From NCBI GenBank assembly GCA_009668015.1, contig WJYB01000004.1, positions 235,162 through 299,161 of the forward strand: a stretch of DNA of 64,000 bases, given 5' to 3'. The notes beneath the pieces are model-generated. The model saw only the letters and a program-made list of their open reading frames with translations, was not told the DNA's origin and made no database searches. This document shows, one piece after another, positions 58,151 through 64,000 of this stretch (position 1 is its first letter; each line of letters starts with the position of its first letter). Origin of the DNA: Enterobacteriaceae bacterium RIT714. Its GTDB lineage: Bacteria > Pseudomonadota > Gammaproteobacteria > Enterobacterales > Enterobacteriaceae. A program made the translations under genes and the position numbers.

Positions 58151-58173
58151 GCGGCAGCTTAGGCTGCCGCTTT
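58151..58173 (+). terminator. Hairpin between rraB and miaE
   Basis: Perfect GCGGCAGC/GCTGCCGC stem with TTAG loop and TTT after it; a terminator for rraB or the miaE leader hairpin. It ends 16 bp before miaE. Confidence 0.6.
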
Positions 58174-58186
58174 GTAAGGTTTCATC

Positions 58187-58978
58187 ATGGATTACCCGCA
58201 GATACTCGCTCCCGTTCTTAACTTCCTTCAGTGTCCGACCCCGCAAGCATGGATTGAGAAAGCCCGCGACCCGGCAAACCTGCCGCTCCTGCTCACCGAC
58301 CACATGGTGTGCGAACTCAAAGCCGCGCAGACCGCGCTGCTGTTAGTGCGAAAATATGTCGCCGATAAAAGCGGGGCCGATGCGCTGCTTGAGTGGCTCA
58401 AACCCTACGAAGCGTTCACCTTTCGCGACGGGCCGGAACCCGATTTTGTGGCCCTGCATAAGCAGATTGGTAAAAGCGTGATGCCCAAAACCGACGACCC
58501 GTGGGGCCAGGCGCTTATCGACAGTATGGTCCTGCTGATCAAAGAAGAGCTGCACCACTTCTGGCAGGTGCGCGAGGCGATGCTGGCGCGCAACATTCCT
58601 TACGTCAAAATCACCGCCAGCCGCTACGCCAAAGGCATGCTGAAGGAAGTACGCACTCACGAACCGCTGACGCTTATCGACAAGCTCATCTGCGGGGCGT
58701 ACATCGAAGCGCGTTCCTGCGAGCGTTTCGCCGCGCTGGCTCCGTTCCTTGATGACGACCTGCAGAAGTTTTATCTTTCGCTGCTGCGCTCGGAAGCGCG
58801 TCATTACCAGGACTATCTGACACTGGCCCAACGGGTTAGCGACAACGATATCTCATCTCGCGTACAGCTTTTTGGCGAAATTGAAGCCACACTTATCTCA
58901 ACACCGGATGATGAGTTTCGCTTTCACAGCGGCGTGCCGGTGTCATTCGACATATCGGGCCATTCCCATCAGGCGTAA
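58187..58978 (+). CDS. miaE: tRNA 2-methylthio-N6-isopentenyladenosine-37 hydroxylase MiaE
   Basis: Diiron oxygenase that hydroxylates ms2i6A37 in tRNAs reading UNN codons, requiring oxygen. 263 residues. Ferritin-like ligands visible: KEELHHFWQ, YIEARSCERF and RSEARHYQDY. Known from Salmonella and absent from E. coli, which helps exclude E. coli. Two hairpins follow the stop (58993-59021, 59035-59052). Confidence 0.93.
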   Translation: MDYPQILAPVLNFLQCPTPQAWIEKARDPANLPLLLTDHMVCELKAAQTALLLVRKYVADKSGADALLEWLKPYEAFTFRDGPEPDFVALHKQIGKSVMPKTDDPWGQALIDSMVLLIKEELHHFWQVREAMLARNIPYVKITASRYAKGMLKEVRTHEPLTLIDKLICGAYIEARSCERFAALAPFLDDDLQKFYLSLLRSEARHYQDYLTLAQRVSDNDISSRVQLFGEIEATLISTPDDEFRFHSGVPVSFDISGHSHQA

Positions 58979-59066
58979 GGGTGGGAGCCAGTTTAAATCC
59001 GGGCATGGCCCGGGTTTAAAATGACAAATCAAACAGCCCGATGGATCGGGCTCAAAAGGATGCGAG

Positions 59067-59798
59067 ATGAGAAGACACTGGAAACCTATTGTCATTGTTG
59101 CCGTCCTGGCCGCCGCGGTGGCGTTCTGGGTCTATTACGACAAACAGCGCCTGCTGCAAACGCCTGAAAATCGACTCGATACCACGCTCAACAGCATTCC
59201 CGCCTGGCAGGTGCTGAAAGAGCAAGAACCCGCGTTCCAGCAACGTATCCGTAGCCAGATCCTCGCGATGCAAAAAGAGGGGGATTCCGAACAGGAGATT
59301 ATCGACGTCGTACAACCGCAGATCCTGCATCTGCAGATGTCGCGTCTGCAAACCGCGCCGGATGCGAACGTGGTGGACTATATGCGGGCGAATATGGAAC
59401 AGACCGCCGCCATCCAGAAGGTGAGTGACGACGCGTGTTTCCGTTTTCTCTACCCGGAGGTGAAGGGCGGTATCAATCCGCTGCGTGTTCTGGATAAAAC
59501 CATGATGCAGCGCCGCGTCAAGGCTGACGCCGACATGATGCGAGCGGCCTGGGGCGAGAACAAACACACCGTCACGGCGCAGGAACGCGAGACCGCTATT
59601 GCCGATGTGCGCCCGATTATGAAAGAGCTTGCCGCGAAGTATGGCGAGGACATCCAGCTGTTGCAGGCGCCTGATAAAGCGGCGGGTAAAGAGAAAGTGT
59701 CGTGCGACATGGTGCAGGAGATGTGGGCGAAGGTGCTGAAGCTGCCAGAAAGCCACGCCGCAGGGGTGATCCGACTGGCTGTTTCCGAACTGGAATAG
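59067..59798 (+). CDS. Hypothetical membrane-anchored periplasmic protein
   Basis: 243 residues. One N-terminal membrane anchor (IVIVAVLAAAVAFWVYY) follows MRRHWK, so the rest should be periplasmic. Mainly helical, charged, with two conserved-looking cysteines (DDACFRF, KVSCDMVQE). No family recognised with confidence. It sits between miaE and leuX, outside the island, so it is probably ancestral rather than transferred; codon use resembles the flanking core genes. Confidence 0.75.
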   Translation: MRRHWKPIVIVAVLAAAVAFWVYYDKQRLLQTPENRLDTTLNSIPAWQVLKEQEPAFQQRIRSQILAMQKEGDSEQEIIDVVQPQILHLQMSRLQTAPDANVVDYMRANMEQTAAIQKVSDDACFRFLYPEVKGGINPLRVLDKTMMQRRVKADADMMRAAWGENKHTVTAQERETAIADVRPIMKELAAKYGEDIQLLQAPDKAAGKEKVSCDMVQEMWAKVLKLPESHAAGVIRLAVSELE

Positions 59799-59848
59799 GC
59801 ATTACGCTGTTTTTTTCGACACTTAGCGCACGAACCACGCGCTGCCGC

Positions 59849-59876
59849 TTGCAAGGCGGCGCGTGACAGGTATAAT
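59849..59876 (+). promoter_or_regulatory. leuX promoter
   Basis: TTGCAA, 16-bp spacer, TATAAT, ending 28 bp before the tRNA. Confidence 0.8.
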
Positions 59877-59904
59877 CCACAACGTTTCCGCATATCCCTT
59901 CAGT

Positions 59905-59989
59905 GCCGAAGTGGCGAAATCGGTAGACGCAGTTGATTCAAAATCAACCGTAGAAATACGTGCCGGTTCGAGTCCGGCCTTCGGCACCA
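59905..59989 (+). tRNA. leuX: tRNA-Leu (CAA anticodon)
   Basis: 85 nt with encoded CCA. Acceptor GCCGAAG pairs with CTTCGGC; long variable arm as in tRNA-Leu. The anticodon stem GTTGA/TCAAC encloses TTCAAAA with CAA at 59939-59941. Same gene as E. coli leuX, a frequent integration site for P4-like islands. Confidence 0.98.
59965..59989 (+). other. Candidate attL, 3' end of leuX
   Basis: The integrase gene follows leuX at 187 bp, in the usual order for islands recombined into the tRNA 3' end (T-arm through CCA). A matching direct repeat (attR) would lie beyond the right edge and is not visible. Confidence 0.55.
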
Positions 59990-60002
59990 TCGGAACATCA
60001 AT

Positions 60003-60027
60003 AGACGTCAACGGACGTCTTTTTTTG
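60003..60027 (+). terminator. leuX terminator
   Basis: AGACGTC/GACGTCT stem with AACG loop, followed by seven T's. Confidence 0.92.
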
Positions 60028-60102
60028 TGCCTGAAATCCAGTATTTACCCATCATTCCCGCTATATTAACTCTCTCAAGGTCAACCGACTTCAACGTACA
60101 TC

Positions 60103-60162
60103 TACCAACAGATGTTGGTACAGATGATGGTATTTCCGGTTCGATAATGCTTGTACCAACAG
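60103..60162 (+). promoter_or_regulatory. Repeated TACCAACA motifs upstream of the integrase gene
   Basis: TACCAACA-GA-TGTTGGTA is a perfect inverted repeat at 60103-60120, and a further GTACCAACA occurs at 60153-60161, just before the integrase RBS. These could be integrase or excisionase arm sites, or an autoregulatory operator. Confidence 0.55.
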
Positions 60163-60175
60163 GGAGGGGATAAGC

Positions 60176-61432
60176 ATGGCTCTAACAGATATCAAAGTCA
60201 GAACAGCCAAGCCAACAGATAAGCAATATAAGCTGACCGATGGCAACGGTATGCACCTTCTTGTTCATCCAAATGGCTCTAAGTACTGGCGTTTGCAGTA
60301 CCGATTTAGCGGAAAGCAAAAGATGCTGGCTCTGGGTGTTTACCCTGATGTGTCACTCGCTGATGCAAGGGCTCGCCGTGATGAAGCTCGTAAGCTTTTG
60401 GCAAACAGCATTGATCCGGGAGATAAAAAGAAAAATGATAAAGTTGAGCAGGAAGAAGCACGTACTTTTGAACAACTTGCTATTGAGTGGCATGCCACAA
60501 ATAAAAAGTGGTCGGAAGAACATAGTCGTCGGGTGCTGAAAAGCCTAGAGGACAATCTCTTTCCCGCCATTGGTAAGCGGAATATCATTGATCTCAAAAC
60601 TCGAGACCTGCTGGCCCCAATCAAAGCGGTAGAGTTGTCGGGGCGACTTGAGGTGGCTTCCCGTCTACAGCAGCGTACTACCGCAATTATGCGCTATGCG
60701 GTACAGAGTGGTTTGCTTGATTATAACCCGGCACAGGAGATGGCCGGTGCCGTTGCTTCAAGTAACAGGCAGCATAGGCCTGCGTTAGAGTTGAGACGTA
60801 CTCCCGAACTGCTTCAGCGCATTGATAGCTATACCGGCAGGCCTTTGACTCGTCTTGCCGTTGAGCTAACTCTTCTTGTCTTCATCCGCTCCAGCGAATT
60901 GCGTTTTGCTCGTTGGTCTGAGATCGATTTTGAAACATCAATGTGGACCATACCCGCAGAGCGCGAGGCTATTGAAGGGATAAAGCACTCCCAGCGCGGC
61001 TCAAAAATGCGTACACCTCATTTGGTGCCGTTATCTCGTCAGGCGTTAGCAATCCTTAAACAGGTACACAAACTTAGTGGCGATCGCGATTTTGTTTTCA
61101 TCGGCGATCACGACCATCGCAAACCGATGAGTGAAAACACGGTGAACAAATCTTTGCGAGTGATGGGATATGACACACAGGTTGAAGTCTGCGGTCACGG
61201 TTTCAGGACAATGGCGTGTAGTTCGTTGATTGAGTCAGGGTTGTGGTCGAGAGATGCAGTGGAACGGCAGATGAGCCATATGGAGCGTAACTCTGTGCGA
61301 GCGGCTTACATTCACAAAGCTGAGCATCTTGATGAGCGCAAACTGATGCTGCAATGGTGGGCTGATTTTCTGGATGCGAATAGGGATAAGGCGGTGAGTC
61401 CGTTTGATTTTGCCAAATTAAGCACGGGATGA
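60176..61432 (+). CDS. P4-type tyrosine-recombinase integrase
   Basis: 418 residues. N-terminal DUF4102-like arm domain (MALTDIKVRTAKPTDKQYKLTDGNGMHLLV, and GVYPDVSLADARARRDEARKLL), a core-binding helical domain and a catalytic domain. The catalytic domain has an arginine in LVFIRSSELRFARW, the HGFR box in CGHGFRTMACS, and the terminal SHMERNSVRAAYIHKAEHL with the tyrosine nucleophile. All active residues appear present. Inserts elements at tRNA genes, here leuX. A terminator follows. Confidence 0.96.
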   Translation: MALTDIKVRTAKPTDKQYKLTDGNGMHLLVHPNGSKYWRLQYRFSGKQKMLALGVYPDVSLADARARRDEARKLLANSIDPGDKKKNDKVEQEEARTFEQLAIEWHATNKKWSEEHSRRVLKSLEDNLFPAIGKRNIIDLKTRDLLAPIKAVELSGRLEVASRLQQRTTAIMRYAVQSGLLDYNPAQEMAGAVASSNRQHRPALELRRTPELLQRIDSYTGRPLTRLAVELTLLVFIRSSELRFARWSEIDFETSMWTIPAEREAIEGIKHSQRGSKMRTPHLVPLSRQALAILKQVHKLSGDRDFVFIGDHDHRKPMSENTVNKSLRVMGYDTQVEVCGHGFRTMACSSLIESGLWSRDAVERQMSHMERNSVRAAYIHKAEHLDERKLMLQWWADFLDANRDKAVSPFDFAKLSTG

Positions 61433-61443
61433 TTAGGTTATTT

Positions 61444-61474
61444 AAGGTATGTATCTGACATACCTTATTTTTTC
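61444..61474 (+). terminator. Integrase gene terminator
   Basis: AAGGTATGT/ACATACCTT stem with ATCTG loop, followed by ATTTTTTT. The rest of 61433-61662 holds only A/T-rich DNA and the RBS of the next gene. Confidence 0.88.
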
Positions 61475-61662
61475 TATAACATGGCTTCTGATGGGGTGTT
61501 CGCTTTGGTAATGAAATCTGTTGTTTAATGCCAAAAACTCATATTGCAAGCTTGGTTCAAGTGATAGGTAGTTTTACACTGTCTCATCAGAAAAGCAGCA
61601 TCTGAGATTTAGCCATTCATTCAGACAGAGACGTTCTTACTGTTATATCTAAGGCAGGAGCC

Positions 61663-62595
61663 ATGACTAGTCGCCCACAGATGATTATTAATGTTCTTCA
61701 GGCTAATCCTGATGAGCAATTTACAGCCCGTCAGCTTGCCCAAAAAATCATTGATCACTATGGAGCAGAGCTTGCTGTAAAGCGTCAAAATCCTCGATTC
61801 GCCAATGATGAAGATTTCTTGAGTCAAATAGCTGCTGAAGTCGGTGGGAGCAGAACCGTTCAGGCAAAAGCGATGTGTCCTCAGGTTATGACGCGTGACA
61901 AACCTCGGCCCAGACTTTATTACTGGGGTAAGGAAATCGATAATGGCGTGCAACAAGAGTCATCTTTTGATATTGCTCCGACTCCGTCTGCTGAGACGGT
62001 AGCTTTTTCTGAGCATGCTCTTTACCCGCTTTTGATTGAATACCTTTCTGAAGAAGAAGAATTACTTTGCCGTCGTATCGATGAAAAGCGTTCAAGCAAT
62101 AACAAAGGTCTTGGGGCAAACCATTGGCTTTATCCTGATATTGTTGCGCTGCAGCCCCTCGATAAAGGTTGGGATAGCGTTGTGCAAAACTGTGTACGGT
62201 ATAGCGAAGGGCGTTTAACCCGTCTGTGGTCTTTTGAAGTAAAACGTCAGCTTAATCGTAGTAATGTTCGAGAATGTTTCTTTCAGGCTGTGAGCAATTC
62301 AAGCTGGGCCCATTTTGGTTATCTCGTCGCGACCGAAATAAATGAAGATAAGCAGCGTGGCGTAGAAAGAGAACTGCAGATGTTGTGTGCATTGCATGGT
62401 ATTGGTGTGATCCTTCTTAATCCGCAAGACCCCGGTAATAGCCAAACTCTGATTCCTGCACGAGAGCGAACAAGTATTGACTGGCAATCCGTTAACCGTC
62501 TGGTGGTAGAGAACAAGGATTTTAAAGAATTTATCGATTTGGTTTCTGATTATCATCAGACAGGAAAAATACATAAAGCGTTGTGGAATAGATAA
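61663..62595 (+). CDS. HrgA/COG2958-like protein with PD-(D/E)xK nuclease signature
   Basis: 310 residues from ATG 61663 with AGGAG at 61653-61657. N-terminal winged-helix (HARE-like) domain: MIINVLQANPDEQFTARQLAQKIIDHYG, about 1-90, ending RLYYWGK. C-terminal domain about 110-300 with Pro158-Asp159 (WLYPDIVAL) and Glu192-x-Lys194 (FEVKRQLN), the PD...ExK nuclease core, and VATEINEDKQRGVERELQMLCALHGIGVILL. Related proteins (HrgA) occur near restriction systems and in islands. Probably a DNA-targeting restriction or defence protein. Lower GC than the core genes. Confidence 0.8.
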   Translation: MTSRPQMIINVLQANPDEQFTARQLAQKIIDHYGAELAVKRQNPRFANDEDFLSQIAAEVGGSRTVQAKAMCPQVMTRDKPRPRLYYWGKEIDNGVQQESSFDIAPTPSAETVAFSEHALYPLLIEYLSEEEELLCRRIDEKRSSNNKGLGANHWLYPDIVALQPLDKGWDSVVQNCVRYSEGRLTRLWSFEVKRQLNRSNVRECFFQAVSNSSWAHFGYLVATEINEDKQRGVERELQMLCALHGIGVILLNPQDPGNSQTLIPARERTSIDWQSVNRLVVENKDFKEFIDLVSDYHQTGKIHKALWNR

Positions 62596-62715
62596 GTCGC
62601 TGCAATATTTCGATCAAAGTCATAATAGTGAGTTAGAAGCAAGAAAGGTTAATTATAGCGAATTATTTAGAGCTAGTAAAATTGAAAGGATTCTGTCTGT
62701 GATCTAGTGGAATAG

Positions 62716-62750
62716 TAAAAGTATTAAAGGTGAGCGCGAACTCGCTCACC
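62716..62750 (-). terminator. Terminator downstream of the nitrilase-like gene
   Basis: GGTGAGCG/CGCTCACC stem (62729-62736 and 62743-62750); on the minus strand it is followed by TTTAATACTTTT. It lies 77 bp past the stop of the minus-strand gene. Confidence 0.8.
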
Positions 62751-62826
62751 AAATTCGATAAAAGAACTAAATTGATATAGATAATGTTGGATTATCCAAA
62801 GCTATCGTGTCATTGATATAGAGCTC

Positions 62827-63999
62827 TTATTTCGGAGGGAACTTTTTGCGGTTGTTAGCTAAATGGAATCCTTCAGGCAACGGTTTAAATTTATCACCAT
62901 CTTTAGGCCAGCGCTTTGCTCTGCTCTGGAAAGCTCTAAGCGCATCAATATCCAGTGTTGCTGCAATAACAAAATCATTATCCCCACCTTTTACGCGAGC
63001 AAGATCACGCATAAAGGATTCTTTAGCTGGTGAGCGCACCCGGCTATCACCATACCTACGATTATTTACTAAAATAGTATAAGCATGTACATCAAGAGCT
63101 GCTGATTCTATCAAAGAAGAAAAAGTATCAAGATCTTTATTCCAGCTCAAAACCATTAATGCATCAATAGCACCCTGAAAGTGAATTCTAGCCTTGCTAT
63201 TTTGGAGTTCAGAGCAAATCATGACACCAAAATTGACTCCATTATGAATATAAACAGGCTTTTCTGGTTTTCCTGCAATAGAGGAAAATGCCCAAGATTT
63301 CCCATACATTGAAAGTAGAGTCTCATCCTCACCGACAGCAGGTTCGAGTTTTGGTTGCCAAATTTTAACAAATGCGGGATAACCAAGTCTATTGTCCGAT
63401 AATATAAGCAACGCTTCACTTAATAATTCATTATTATTAATGTGACGATATTCAGTACCAGCAATAAGACTAATGCCTGCCGCGCTTAATCGGTCGCCGA
63501 TGCTATTAACCCAGCGTAAAGGAATTGATAGCTCTGGAAATAAAACATAATCAGGCTTAGGTGAAAGTCTCAATGTTGCATTAACCAGTTCAGATATTCG
63601 TTGATATCTGACACGAGATAAATTTGACTTATTACAGGCCATGGCAGCCCAATCTTCCTCTTCTGTCCTGATGTTTGTCAATGCTACAACAACTTTACGC
63701 TTCTTATCAGTACCAATATGGAGATTATTCGGATATTTAGCTTGCTTTAATGTTGTTTCATCTAAGTATTGTTCAGTTGCTAATTGTGTTGGCTGTATCC
63801 AAACACCGCGCAATGCTTGAACATAGCTGGCCCAAATAGCTGTAGGTGAATCATCTGATGCATTATTGTCTTCTGAAGCCAATCCGACGCACTCTGGTGC
63901 TAATTCAGATATTTCAGACGGTGTTAAAGGTCTAGTAGGAAAAAGATAAGGTAGAAAACTCTCACTGGATCGATTATCCTCGTCAACATTAGCTAGTCT
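62827..63999 (-). CDS. C-terminal nitrilase-like domain of a larger protein, probably DRT type 1 (UG1) reverse transcriptase
   Basis: The frame is open without a stop to the window edge, so only about 390 C-terminal residues are seen. A TTG at 63882 is probably an internal Leu codon. Counting from that codon, a carbon-nitrogen hydrolase fold runs from about 60 to 310 with a complete catalytic set: Glu117 in VLFPELSIP, a lysine in FVKIWQPKLEP (173 or 178) and Cys223 in FGVMICSEL. Residues before it are a low-complexity acidic linker (SEDNNASDDSP). Nitrilase domains fused after a reverse transcriptase are the hallmark of UG1/DRT type 1 defence proteins. The reverse transcriptase part is not visible, so the identity is an inference. 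Low GC, in the leuX island. Confidence 0.7.
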   Translation of the reverse strand, partial: RLANVDEDNRSSESFLPYLFPTRPLTPSEISELAPECVGLASEDNNASDDSPTAIWASYVQALRGVWIQPTQLATEQYLDETTLKQAKYPNNLHIGTDKKRKVVVALTNIRTEEEDWAAMACNKSNLSRVRYQRISELVNATLRLSPKPDYVLFPELSIPLRWVNSIGDRLSAAGISLIAGTEYRHINNNELLSEALLILSDNRLGYPAFVKIWQPKLEPAVGEDETLLSMYGKSWAFSSIAGKPEKPVYIHNGVNFGVMICSELQNSKARIHFQGAIDALMVLSWNKDLDTFSSLIESAALDVHAYTILVNNRRYGDSRVRSPAKESFMRDLARVKGGDNDFVIAATLDIDALRAFQSRAKRWPKDGDKFKPLPEGFHLANNRKKFPPK

Positions 64000-64000
64000 G

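Noticed and set aside
63880..63882. TTG at 63882 as the start of the nitrilase-like protein
   Set aside because: The frame is open to the window edge, and no RBS is seen before this codon. It is most likely an internal leucine of a longer protein.

Overview
The window is chromosomal DNA from a motile member of the Enterobacteriaceae. Gene content and order largely follow the 95-97 minute region of the Escherichia coli K-12 map: msrA, tamA-tamB-ytfP, ppa, ytfQRT-yjfF, fbp, mpl, darP, pmbA, cybC, nrdD-nrdG, treR-treB-treC, mgtA, ridA, pyrL-pyrB-pyrI, tabA, argI, rraB and leuX. It is not E. coli K-12. It carries miaE, an arginine deiminase operon, a FliA-type chemoreceptor promoter and many GGGGAGAGGG/GGGTGAGGGG repeat arrays. 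These fit an Enterobacter/Leclercia/Lelliottia-like genome, but the genus is an inference.

Layout. Bases 1-7489 hold the end of a LacI-type regulator, msrA and the TAM envelope-biogenesis genes. At 7532-10720 lies a Fur-boxed TonB receptor/YncE-like operon. Then come ppa, the galactofuranose ABC importer (split by a repeat array), a chemoreceptor, a stand-alone LysR-type DNA-binding domain, fbp, mpl, darP, pmbA and cybC. Bases 24159-33201 hold an accessory block. It contains a small PRD protein, four small proteins of unknown function (two of them membrane proteins), a metallo-amidohydrolase, a DgaE-like PLP lyase, a KDPG-type aldolase, a periplasmic lactonase-like propeller and a five-domain PRD activator. 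A CRP site and a perfect 20-bp palindrome precede the block. Next are anaerobic ribonucleotide reductase, trehalose utilisation, mgtL-mgtA, a GH20 hexosaminidase, an unknown two-gene operon, ridA and pyrBI. The arginine deiminase operon (arcA-arcC-arcB-transporter-argR paralogue), tabA, argI, rraB and miaE follow. A leuX tRNA begins a genomic island.

The island starts at leuX (59905-59989). It holds a P4-type integrase, a protein with a C-terminal PD-ExK nuclease signature and, running off the right edge on the minus strand, the nitrilase-like C-terminal part of a larger protein. That last protein resembles the C-terminus of type 1 (UG1) defence-associated reverse transcriptases, so this is probably the left end of an anti-phage defence island.

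The two most interesting regions are the island end (59905-64000) and the 24-33 kb block. The block reads as a complete uptake and catabolic route, probably for an N-acylated 2-amino-2-deoxy aldonic acid or its lactone. Its transporter would be of a type whose components I know only as domains of unknown function. Repeat structure is the third theme: seven arrays share the same outer ends but each has its own internal tandem unit, and three of them sit inside operons.
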